In this document: piece after piece, positions 37,210-44,951 of the stretch
Layout of the letters: each line of letters opens with the position of its first letter
How positions within the stretch are numbered: position 1 is the stretch's first letter
DNA from: UBA1535 sp964371035
Lineage (GTDB): Bacteria > Bacillota > Clostridia > Tissierellales > Sedimentibacteraceae
Assembly: GCA_964371035.1 (NCBI GenBank)
Contig: CAYJLG010000006.1
Location: forward strand, 30,448-94,447
Direction: 5' to 3'
DNA: 64,000 bases
Notes under the pieces: model-generated
The model's input: the letters and a program-made list of their open reading frames with translations, nothing else
The model's database searches: none
Told to the model about the DNA's origin: nothing
Position numbers and translations under genes: made by a program

Positions 37210-38064
37210 ATGATAGATTATAAAATTTACACATTTCTTTCACTATGCAATACGATGAATTATAGAGTTACAGCAGAACGAATGAACATGACGCAACCTG
37301 CAGTCACCAATCATATACAGCAATTGGAAAATGCATACAATTGCAAATTGTTCATATATAAAAACAGGGTGCTGTACAAGACAGAACATGCAGAAATTCT
37401 TGAAAAATATGCACTTTCTGCAGATTACAATTCCCAAAAGCTTATTCAAAAGATTTCAGGTGATAAAAAGGAAGTAGTTCGAATAGGCGCTACTAAAACT
37501 ATCGGAGAATACATAATAGTTGATAGCATCTCTGAGCTAGTAAAAAACAAATCTATAGAATTGACATTTATTGTTGATAATACCGTCAATTTGTTAGATA
37601 AACTTAGAAATGGCACTCTTGATTTTGTTTTTATCGAAGGTTTTATTAACAAAGAAGAATTCTATCATCAAACTTACAAGGTAGAAAAGCTTGTTGGAAT
37701 TTGTTCTATCAACCATCTATTTGCAGATAAAATCGTTGAAATGGAAGATTTGTTAAAAGAAAAATTAATTCTACGTGAAAAAGGATCCGGAACTAGAGAG
37801 GCTTTCGAAAATGCAATCGAAAGCTATAATTATAGCATAGATAGTTTCGATAATTTATTCCAAACTAATTCGATTAAGACAATAACAAAACTCGTTTCTG
37901 AAAATTTAGGCATATCGTTTGTGTATCAATCCGTAGCTCAAAACACAGATGACATATCTACATTTTTGATCAAAGACATTGATTATAAACATGAATTTAC
38001 TTGTGTTTGTCTTAAAAACGTTGAAAGAAGCCGATATATGCATCAAAACTTCTTTAATCAATGA
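37210..38064 (+). CDS. LysR family transcriptional regulator
   Basis: A 284-residue LysR regulator. The N-terminal winged helix-turn-helix (about 3-60, MTQPAVTNHIQQLE) is followed by an effector domain (about 88-280) with FVFIEG and LILREKGSGTR motifs, the latter found in CysB/CysL-type regulators. AGGAG sits 5 nt before the start. It is divergent from the UPF0324 gene and probably regulates it. Confidence 0.9.
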   Translation: MIDYKIYTFLSLCNTMNYRVTAERMNMTQPAVTNHIQQLENAYNCKLFIYKNRVLYKTEHAEILEKYALSADYNSQKLIQKISGDKKEVVRIGATKTIGEYIIVDSISELVKNKSIELTFIVDNTVNLLDKLRNGTLDFVFIEGFINKEEFYHQTYKVEKLVGICSINHLFADKIVEMEDLLKEKLILREKGSGTREAFENAIESYNYSIDSFDNLFQTNSIKTITKLVSENLGISFVYQSVAQNTDDISTFLIKDIDYKHEFTCVCLKNVERSRYMHQNFFNQ

Positions 38065-38096
38065 GCTATTCGAGCTTATTTCTAGTAAAATGCAGA

Positions 38097-38837
38097 TTAA
38101 CCGTTAAATTCTACCATGTGTTTTCTTTGTCTCGTAGGGATTTTTTGTTGTTGAATCTTATTGCATTCTCTGTCTTTTATAGAAAGAGTAGTAAAATATT
38201 CTTTCCATAATTTTTTTATCAGTTTTTCTTCGTTAGAAAAATCATCTGTCATAAGTTCTTGCAAATTTTCTGCACCTACTATCTCCCATACATCATTTGA
38301 GTAAACTGATGCAATCTTTCGTTTCACATCATGAATGATAAACTTTTCATACTTGTATCTATCAGCAAAATGAGGTGTTATTAACACTGTAATGTCGTTG
38401 TCGGGATTATATTTTGCATATAAAAAACCATCTGCAAGAGAAAAACGTAAAAGTCCTAAAAAATGATGCTCTTCTCTTGTTACGTTTATATACATCTCTT
38501 TTACAGGTAAAACTTTATCATGGCTATGATAATTTGTTACTTTTTTTCCTGTCGAAAATCCAAATTCAATAAATTTTAATATTTTATTTTCTTTATCTTT
38601 AAAATATGACAAAAAACTACAATATATTGTGTACATTGCATGTTTTGATATTTTATTTTCTATTGCCTCATATACAACAGAAGAATATTTTTCGTTAGTT
38701 TTAATATCTTCGTATTCGTTAATCAATGAATATTGATAAGTATTTTTTTCATATATCCCACTTGCTTTTTTCTTTTTATAGCTATAATATACGCAAGTTA
38801 AAAAACCATTAAAACTACCGTCATATAAATAGTCCAT
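38097..38837 (-). CDS. TIGR03915 family putative DNA repair protein
   Basis: A 246-residue protein of the TIGR03915/DUF4130 group, found next to a specific radical SAM protein in many Firmicutes. Recognisable motifs include the N-terminal YDGSFNGFLTCVY and the HFLGLLRF with DRY...IHD segments. The family has a distant relation to uracil-DNA glycosylase-type proteins, but the activity is unknown. It begins 32 bp after the radical SAM gene and is presumably cotranscribed. Confidence 0.85.
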   Translation of the reverse strand: MDYLYDGSFNGFLTCVYYSYKKKKASGIYEKNTYQYSLINEYEDIKTNEKYSSVVYEAIENKISKHAMYTIYCSFLSYFKDKENKILKFIEFGFSTGKKVTNYHSHDKVLPVKEMYINVTREEHHFLGLLRFSLADGFLYAKYNPDNDITVLITPHFADRYKYEKFIIHDVKRKIASVYSNDVWEIVGAENLQELMTDDFSNEEKLIKKLWKEYFTTLSIKDRECNKIQQQKIPTRQRKHMVEFNG

Positions 38838-38869
38838 AATTTTTCCTCCAATTCACAAAACATCGAAAC

Positions 38870-40117
38870 TTATACAAATTGAAACAAACTTAATTGTTCA
38901 CTATTTTCTTTAATTCTAATCTTATCTTTAATAATCTCGGGTTCAATATTTGTCATGCCATAATATTTACCTTTAACTGTGATGAAAAATTTAGCTCTAT
39001 TCAACGCAGTTCTCATACGTCTTAATGAATCATACGATAAATGTGCGAGTTTTCGTTCTTTTATTATTCTATTCACAGTCAATACACCAAACCCCGGAAT
39101 TCTTAACAATTCATCATATGACGCAGTATTTACTTCTATTGGAAATTTTTCAATGTTTCGAAGCGCCCATATCATTTTAGGATCAAATTCTAAATCTAAG
39201 TTTTTGTCGGTGTCTGTAAACAATTCATCACTTCTAAACTTATAAAATCTCATTAACCAATCTGCTTGATACAGTCGATGTTCTCGTTTTAAAGGTGGCA
39301 CTGTGCTAATTGCAGGCAAATTTGGAGATGTCATGATTGGTACATATGCAGAAAAAAATACTCGCTTCATGCTTAATTTGTCATATAGATTTTGTGATAA
39401 ATCTAAAATAGTATGATCAGTATCTCTCGTTGCACCTACAATGACTTGTGTCGATTGTCCTCCTGGCACAAATTTTTTAGCATACCTATATTTTCGTCGT
39501 TCCTCGACATTAATATCAGTTTGTTTTTTTATCTGGTTCATAGGTAGCAGCAATTTTTCAGCTTTTTTTTGTGGAGCTAATAGTTTAAGACTTTCTTTAG
39601 TAGGCAGTTCAATATTAACACTCATTCTATCTGCCAAAAAACCAGTTTTTTCAATCAACTCTGGGTCTGCACCAGGTATGACTTTTACATGTATATATCC
39701 ACCGAATTTATATTTGTTGCGTATCAATAGTAGTGCTCTGTATATGTTTTCCATAGTTTTGTTAGGGCTAATATTTACTGCTGAACTTAAAAACAACCCC
39801 TCAATATAATTTCTTTTGTAAAATTCGATGGTTAACTCTGCTATTTCTTCTGGAGTAAAAGTAGCACGTGCTGTATCGTTTGACACTCTGCTCATACAAT
39901 ATGTACAGTCAAAAATACAATCGTTAGTCAGTAAAATTTTAAGCAGCGATACACATCTTCCATCGGCTGTCCAAGTGTGGCATATCCCAGACGCAGCAGC
40001 ATTGCCTAATCCGCCTATTTGCTTGTTTTTTCTATCTACTCCACTTGAAACACAAGAAACATCATATTTCGCTGCATCTGCAAGTATTTTTAGTTTTTCT
40101 AAAGTTTTCTCATTCAT
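38870..40117 (-). CDS. Putative DNA modification/repair radical SAM protein (TIGR03916 type)
   Basis: About 415 residues. The radical SAM cluster motif is CIFDCTYC (three Cys spaced CxxxCxxC), and a helix-hairpin-helix motif (about 315-345, RIPGFGVLTVNRII) suggests DNA binding. This is the partner family of the TIGR03915 protein encoded downstream. The start is placed at 40117 because a consensus promoter lies immediately upstream (40145-40173) and GAGG precedes the ATG; a longer reading from TTG at 40177 would overlap that promoter. A role in DNA repair or base modification is inferred from the family. Confidence 0.88.
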   Translation of the reverse strand: MNEKTLEKLKILADAAKYDVSCVSSGVDRKNKQIGGLGNAAASGICHTWTADGRCVSLLKILLTNDCIFDCTYCMSRVSNDTARATFTPEEIAELTIEFYKRNYIEGLFLSSAVNISPNKTMENIYRALLLIRNKYKFGGYIHVKVIPGADPELIEKTGFLADRMSVNIELPTKESLKLLAPQKKAEKLLLPMNQIKKQTDINVEERRKYRYAKKFVPGGQSTQVIVGATRDTDHTILDLSQNLYDKLSMKRVFFSAYVPIMTSPNLPAISTVPPLKREHRLYQADWLMRFYKFRSDELFTDTDKNLDLEFDPKMIWALRNIEKFPIEVNTASYDELLRIPGFGVLTVNRIIKERKLAHLSYDSLRRMRTALNRAKFFITVKGKYYGMTNIEPEIIKDKIRIKENSEQLSLFQFV

Positions 40118-40144
40118 ACTCAACCTCGAACGTTTGTTTGATTT

Positions 40145-40173
40145 ATTATATCTCAATAATCTAAAAATGTCAA
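40145..40173 (-). promoter_or_regulatory. Consensus promoter of the radical SAM gene
   Basis: TTGACA (40168-40173) and TATAAT (40145-40150) with a 17-nt spacer, on the minus strand, 28 bp before the ATG at 40117. The match is perfect. Confidence 0.7.
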
Positions 40174-40190
40174 ACAAGATTTAATTTATA

Positions 40191-40219
40191 TTGACTTTTA
40201 TAATACAAATTGATATTAT
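40191..40219 (+). promoter_or_regulatory. Promoter of the MATE transporter gene
   Basis: TTGACT (40191-40196) and TATTAT (40214-40219) with a 17-nt spacer, plus strand. The leader to the ATG is about 115 nt and contains an AGGAG near 40255 but no site close to the start codon. Confidence 0.55.
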
Positions 40220-40342
40220 CACTTTGGACTTGCAGAAAACATTAACTTTAACAGGAGTATTTAAAATTAAGGATGAGTTATAGAGTATTTATTTAGATGT
40301 GCTATTAAGGCTTACTTCCTTTATTTTTGAATAATAAAAATT

Positions 40343-41683
40343 ATGAAAAAAACAATAGATTTAAAAAACGATCCGATAAAAAAGCTATTTTCCTACTATT
40401 TATTTTCATCAGTATTAGGCATAGTCATTAAATCAATCCACATCATGTTAGACGGAATTTTTGTAAGTAATGGTGTCGGCGCAGAGGCATTGGCTGCAAT
40501 TAGCATCTATTCACCTATATTGATTGCCACCATTGCAGTTACTTCATGCATTGGCATGGGAGGATCGACACTCGCATCTATTAGATTTGGAGAAGGAAAT
40601 GAAAAATCAGCGCAAAACATTTTTATAGTATCCATCTTTTTAACTTTTTTGGCTGGTTTATTTTTTTCAATATTATTTCTTGCTAGCCCTACTTTTATAT
40701 CAAAACTTCTAGGTGCAAATGAAACTATAATACATATGACAATTGAATACGGTAAACAAATGAGTTATTTTTTACCTTTTTATACACTTTTCACTGGCTT
40801 AGCCATATTTATCAGAAACGACAAAAATCCTACTCTTTCAATGATAGCTATGATTGTTAGCGCAATAATCAATATAATATTGAACTACATTTTTATTTTT
40901 ATATACGACATGGGGTTATCAGGAGCTGCTATAGCAACAGGAATTTCTCAAATTGCTGGTCTAGCCATTTTAACGCTTCATTTTGTACGAAAATCTGGTT
41001 TTTTTAAGTTGAATTTTAGAGGTTTTAGCATAAAAAATGGTGAAACTAAAAGAGTAATAAATATTGGATTGCCAACTTTTATAAGTGAATTTTCTTATGC
41101 AGTAGTTTCCATTCTATTCAACATTATAATCATAAATATTGGCGGAGAACTTGCAGTTTCAGCTTTTACAATAATGATATATGTTACTACGTTGCTTTAT
41201 AATATATATTATGGTATGGGGCATGGTATGCAACCCATAATTAGTTACAATTATGGTTCAAAGAATACTGATAGAGTGTATGAAAGCTTTCACCTTGCAA
41301 TATTATCTGGATTTATATCTGCTATAGTCATTTCCATTATTTGTTCTATCTTTATCAAAGAGATTGTGATGTTGTTTAATCGTGACAATCTAGAATTGAT
41401 TGAAATGGCTATTGAAGCAAACCGTTATGTTTTTTATTCGATGCCATTTGTAGCATACAATATACTAGTTTCTATCTTTTTTCAATCTGTTGGAAAATCA
41501 CGTGAAGCTAGTAGCATAATGACACTTAGAGGAGTTGTATTTCTATTTATTTTAGTCATTTTATTGAGTAAAACACTAGGATTGTTCGGTATTTGGCTAG
41601 TTTATCCTATCTCTGAAGTTTTATCTTTTGGAGTTTGTATTTTCTTCATGAAAAAACAAGACATATTCAATAAAATGTATTAA
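40343..41683 (+). CDS. MATE family efflux transporter
   Basis: A 446-residue transporter with twelve membrane helices in two MatE halves, beginning with the short cytoplasmic KKTIDLKNDPIKKLF segment common in MATE proteins. It would export drugs or organic cations in exchange for Na+ or H+. An in-frame stop lies just upstream, so the ATG at 40343 is the earliest start, yet no Shine-Dalgarno site is visible before it. The ferritin gene follows 82 bp downstream with its own promoter. Confidence 0.9.
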   Translation: MKKTIDLKNDPIKKLFSYYLFSSVLGIVIKSIHIMLDGIFVSNGVGAEALAAISIYSPILIATIAVTSCIGMGGSTLASIRFGEGNEKSAQNIFIVSIFLTFLAGLFFSILFLASPTFISKLLGANETIIHMTIEYGKQMSYFLPFYTLFTGLAIFIRNDKNPTLSMIAMIVSAIINIILNYIFIFIYDMGLSGAAIATGISQIAGLAILTLHFVRKSGFFKLNFRGFSIKNGETKRVINIGLPTFISEFSYAVVSILFNIIIINIGGELAVSAFTIMIYVTTLLYNIYYGMGHGMQPIISYNYGSKNTDRVYESFHLAILSGFISAIVISIICSIFIKEIVMLFNRDNLELIEMAIEANRYVFYSMPFVAYNILVSIFFQSVGKSREASSIMTLRGVVFLFILVILLSKTLGLFGIWLVYPISEVLSFGVCIFFMKKQDIFNKMY

Positions 41684-41707
41684 TTTTCATTTCATTGAAG
41701 AATTTCC

Positions 41708-41736
41708 TTGAATTTTTTGCCAAAATATTTTATAAT
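41708..41736 (+). promoter_or_regulatory. Promoter of the ferritin gene
   Basis: TTGAAT (41708-41713) and TATAAT (41731-41736) separated by 17 nt, plus strand, followed by a GGGAG ribosome-binding site before the ferritin ATG. No clear Fur or PerR box was recognised. Confidence 0.6.
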
Positions 41737-41765
41737 AAAGGTATAAATTTGAAGGGAGCAATTAA

Positions 41766-42278
41766 ATGATAAAAGAATCTGTAGCAAAACTTCTTAATGA
41801 ACAAATTACACATGAATTTTATTCAGCTTATTTGTATTTAGAATTCTCAAATTATTACTCAGAGTTAAACCTTGATGGATACTCAAATTGGTACAAAATT
41901 CAAGCCCAAGAAGAAAGAGATCACGCTTTACTGTTTATGGAATATATGCAAAACAATGGATTGAAAGTAACTCTTGAAACAATTAACAAGCCTGATATTG
42001 CTTTAAATGACAAAATGGATCCTCTAAACGAGAGCCTTAAGCATGAAAAGTTTGTCACTAGTTTAATAGATGCTATTTATGAAGAAGCATTTTCAGCTAA
42101 GGATTACAGAACTATGCAATTTTTAGACTGGTTTATCAAGGAACAAGGCGAAGAAGAAAAATCAGCAGAAGATATGATTAATAAAACTGAGCTATTTGGT
42201 TCAGATCCGAAAGGGTTATATATGCTTAATTCCGAGTTAGGAGCACGTGTATATACTGCTCCATCGTTAGTATTATAA
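41766..42278 (+). CDS. Ferritin
   Basis: A 170-residue non-haem ferritin (FtnA type). The ferroxidase residues are visible: Glu17 in HEFYSAYLY, Tyr24, Glu49/Glu50 and His53 in QEERDHA, and Glu in the KEQGEEEKS segment. It forms the 24-mer iron store in the cytoplasm and protects an anaerobe from free iron. Length is normal for bacterial ferritin. It has its own promoter and terminator. Confidence 0.93.
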   Translation: MIKESVAKLLNEQITHEFYSAYLYLEFSNYYSELNLDGYSNWYKIQAQEERDHALLFMEYMQNNGLKVTLETINKPDIALNDKMDPLNESLKHEKFVTSLIDAIYEEAFSAKDYRTMQFLDWFIKEQGEEEKSAEDMINKTELFGSDPKGLYMLNSELGARVYTAPSLVL

Positions 42279-42300
42279 TTTTCTAATATTTAATAATTTA

Positions 42301-42345
42301 GACTGTCAATTATCATTTATTAATGCTATATAGGCAGTCTTTTTT
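42301..42345 (+). terminator. Terminator of the ferritin gene
   Basis: GACTG (42301-42305) and CAGTC (42334-42338) arms with a long AT-rich loop, followed by a T run. The stem is weak but the position after the stop is right. Confidence 0.5.
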
Positions 42346-42377
42346 ATGTTTTATTAGAAAAGAATAACTAATCTATA

Positions 42378-42418
42378 AAAAATCCTAAAATCGATACTTA
42401 AAGCTCGATTTTAGGATT
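42378..42418 (-). terminator. Terminator of degV, possibly bidirectional
   Basis: A perfect 14-bp stem: AATCCTAAAATCGA (42381-42394) and TCGATTTTAGGATT (42405-42418), with a T tract on the minus-strand side. It lies between the convergent ferritin and DegV genes. Confidence 0.8.
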
Positions 42419-42445
42419 TTGTTTAAGATTAACTCTTAGTCTATA

Positions 42446-43285
42446 TTAATTTTCAACGTATGCTACAGCTACAGCATTTGGGCCTATATGTGTTCCGATT
42501 ACACAGCCCACTTCAGCAACAATTGTCTCTACGCCTTCAAATTTTTCTTCTATTTTGCCCTTTAAGTTTAATGCCAATTCTTCATTTTGAGAATGGAATA
42601 CTCCTACGCGACCATTTTTAACATTGATATTCTTTTCTGCCGTTTCTTCTAGCCAATTTAACATTTTAGCTTTTCCACGAACCTTGTCTACTGATTCTAA
42701 AACGCCATTTTTAATCTTTATGATCGGCTTGAAGTTTAACATAGTACCTATAACAGCTGCTCCTTTAGATAATCTGCCGCCTTTTTCTAAATACTTAAGA
42801 GTATCTACTCCTACATAGATAATAACTTTAGATTTGAATTCTTCTAGCTGTGCTACTATTTCTTTAGCTGATAAACCTTGGCTAATCAACTCATATGCCT
42901 TTTCAACAATCAACATAATACCTATGCTTGCTGAACCTGAATCTATTATATGAATTTTGTCGCTACCAATTATCTCTTTTGCCATTTTTGCAGATTCACA
43001 TGTTCCACTAAGTTTTGAACTAAGCAAAATTGAGATTATCTCATCATCAGGACCTGCTAATTCTTCATACATCTTTACAAAACTTGCAGGTGCAGGTTGA
43101 GATGTAGTTGGAAGTTTTTCACTTGTCGCAAGCTTTGCAAAAAATTCATCTCTTACGATATCAACTCCATCTAAATACGATTTTTCTCCAAAGTTAACTA
43201 CAAGTGGTACTACATTTAATCCTAATCTTTTAACTTGCTCTTCTGTTGCATCTGCAGTTGAGTCAATTACTAATTTTATTGCCAT
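42446..43285 (-). CDS. DegV family protein (fatty-acid-binding)
   Basis: A 279-residue DegV protein. It has the N-terminal KLVIDSTAD motif, the ligand-contact TTSQPAP and SSKLSGT motifs and the GGRLSKGAA motif, all conserved in FakB-type fatty-acid-binding proteins. FakB delivers fatty acids to the FakA kinase. It lies 44 bp downstream of a MarR regulator on the same strand, so the two probably form one unit; FabT-like control of lipid genes would fit. Confidence 0.9.
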   Translation of the reverse strand: MAIKLVIDSTADATEEQVKRLGLNVVPLVVNFGEKSYLDGVDIVRDEFFAKLATSEKLPTTSQPAPASFVKMYEELAGPDDEIISILLSSKLSGTCESAKMAKEIIGSDKIHIIDSGSASIGIMLIVEKAYELISQGLSAKEIVAQLEEFKSKVIIYVGVDTLKYLEKGGRLSKGAAVIGTMLNFKPIIKIKNGVLESVDKVRGKAKMLNWLEETAEKNINVKNGRVGVFHSQNEELALNLKGKIEEKFEGVETIVAEVGCVIGTHIGPNAVAVAYVEN

Positions 43286-43329
43286 AAATCTCTCCTTAAT
43301 TTTCTTTCAATTTTGGTAAGTTGCAGTTA

Positions 43330-43782
43330 TTATAACTTACTCTTAAAATGTTTATCAATCTTCAAAAGAAGCTCAATAATTGATAATTGCTGATTTTCAT
43401 CTAACCCTAAGATTGCACTTCTGACTAATTCTCTGTGGAATTCCTCATGATATGAGTATGCTTGCTTTCCTTTTTCAGATAATTCAACAAACACGACTCT
43501 TCTATCTTCTTCAGAGCGTATCCTGCTTAAATATCCTTTTTTTATCAAGTTATTTACAGTGGTAGTCAAGGTGCCTGATGTTATTCTCAACTCTTTTGCA
43601 ATTAAAGTCATCGTTGGTTTTTTGGCTAAACCTACCGCTTCAATAACGTGCATTTCTGTAACAGATAAATCACTAAATTCACCTTTACAGATACAGTTTT
43701 CTTCTATATCGAGAATGCTGTTAAACATGCTTACCAAAATAGTATTGATTCTTTCATGATTTCTCAATTGTTTACTCCTCAA
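43330..43782 (-). CDS. MarR family transcriptional regulator
   Basis: A 150-residue winged-helix regulator: recognition helix around SGTLTTTVNNLIKKGYL and wing with RSEEDRRVVFVELSEKG. The layout resembles FabT, the fatty-acid synthesis repressor of Firmicutes, but no full fab cluster is in this window. A TTTGA-TAT-TCAAA palindrome overlaps its own promoter, so it is likely self-regulated. Confidence 0.88.
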   Translation of the reverse strand: MRSKQLRNHERINTILVSMFNSILDIEENCICKGEFSDLSVTEMHVIEAVGLAKKPTMTLIAKELRITSGTLTTTVNNLIKKGYLSRIRSEEDRRVVFVELSEKGKQAYSYHEEFHRELVRSAILGLDENQQLSIIELLLKIDKHFKSKL

Positions 43783-43786
43783 ATAT

Positions 43787-43827
43787 TTTGATATTCAAAT
43801 TATATTCGTTTAATCTATTTTTGTCAA
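43787..43827 (-). promoter_or_regulatory. Promoter and operator of the MarR gene
   Basis: TTGACA (43822-43827) and TATAAT (43799-43804) with a 17-nt spacer, minus strand. A perfect palindrome TTTGATATTCAAA (43787-43799) abuts the -10 box and covers the likely start of transcription. It resembles FabT/MarR operators. The promoter lies partly inside the 3' end of mnmH. Confidence 0.65.
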
Positions 43828-44856
43828 GAAAAAATTGTTTATTAGCCATTCATTAATATCTTTTGCTACTTCTGCCGAAGAGTTTATAGCATTAAAAACA
43901 TAGTCATAGTCGTATTTATTTGATTTATGAGTATACATAGGATCATAATAATTTTTCATTAATTCAATTGCCACTTCTTCAAAATTGCCTGTCTTAAGAA
44001 TAGATTGTAAGCTGTCTACTTTTTCATTTGATAAATATCTTCTGAGTAGTTCTAGTGATTGTAAAGATTCTTCTAGCCAATCTTTTGATTGCATATAGTC
44101 GCATTTCAAAATTTTTGCCCTATAATTTAAATCTGCTTCAATAAAAATATGCAATCCATTTCGCATACGTGAAAATATACAGTCAGGTATTACTATTTTT
44201 CCTATCTGCTTACTTTCTGCTTCTACAAACACATATTTTGATTTTATATTATCTAATTGATAAAAAACATCTGACTCGAATGCTCTTTGTGTGCTACAGT
44301 TTCCTAATCCTATGTTTCCAAGAAGTGAACCTCTATGATTAGCCGCTCCTTCTAAGTCTAATACATCAAGCCCTAAAGATTTAAGTTTGTGTAAAATTTC
44401 AGTTTTTCCAACACCAGTATTTCCGTGAAGCATTACAAAAGTAACTTCATTGCAAATTTTAGGAGTGTTTTCTAGAATAAATTTTCTATAACCTTTATAT
44501 CCATTTTCCAGTTTGAAGACATTTATTCCGATAGATGTGCATAATGAAGAAATAGACGCACTTCTATATCCACCTCTAGCACAATAAGCAACTAAATGAG
44601 GATTTTCTTTCTTTAAAGTTATTATCTCTTCGACTATCTTTGGAAGTTTTGAAGCAACAATTTCAACACCTAAAACCCTAGCTTTGTTTTTACTTAGTTG
44701 CTTGTACGCCATTCCGACTTTGGCTCTCTCATTGTTATCAAGTATAGGTATGTTTATAGCTCCTGATATACTGCCTTGCTCAAACTCTTGAGGACTTCTT
44801 ACATCTATAAACTTGCACTTATTTTTAACTTCTTCAAAACTAACTTCATAATTCAT
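43810..44856 (-). CDS. mnmH: tRNA 2-selenouridine synthase MnmH (SelU)
   Basis: About 348 residues. The N-terminal rhodanese domain holds the active Cys92 (YCARGG) and the C-terminal P-loop domain has GNTGVGKT at 145-152. MnmH replaces sulfur with selenium at the wobble base of some tRNAs, so the organism presumably makes selenophosphate. The ATG at 44856 follows an AGGAG; an upstream GTG (44880) is less likely. It lies just after mfd on the same strand. Confidence 0.9.
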   Translation of the reverse strand: MNYEVSFEEVKNKCKFIDVRSPQEFEQGSISGAINIPILDNNERAKVGMAYKQLSKNKARVLGVEIVASKLPKIVEEIITLKKENPHLVAYCARGGYRSASISSLCTSIGINVFKLENGYKGYRKFILENTPKICNEVTFVMLHGNTGVGKTEILHKLKSLGLDVLDLEGAANHRGSLLGNIGLGNCSTQRAFESDVFYQLDNIKSKYVFVEAESKQIGKIVIPDCIFSRMRNGLHIFIEADLNYRAKILKCDYMQSKDWLEESLQSLELLRRYLSNEKVDSLQSILKTGNFEEVAIELMKNYYDPMYTHKSNKYDYDYVFNAINSSAEVAKDINEWLINNFFLTKID

Positions 44857-44951
44857 AGCTATTAATCTCCTAAACTTCACTTGGCCTAAAAAGATAAGAT
44901 CTTCAAGTTTTTAGCGACATTTGTCCTATTTCACAATGTGAATAAACGGTT

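Noticed and set aside
39068..39082. CTATTCACAGTC resembling the MITE end
   Set aside because: It is inside the helix-hairpin-helix coding segment of the radical SAM gene and explained by coding sequence.
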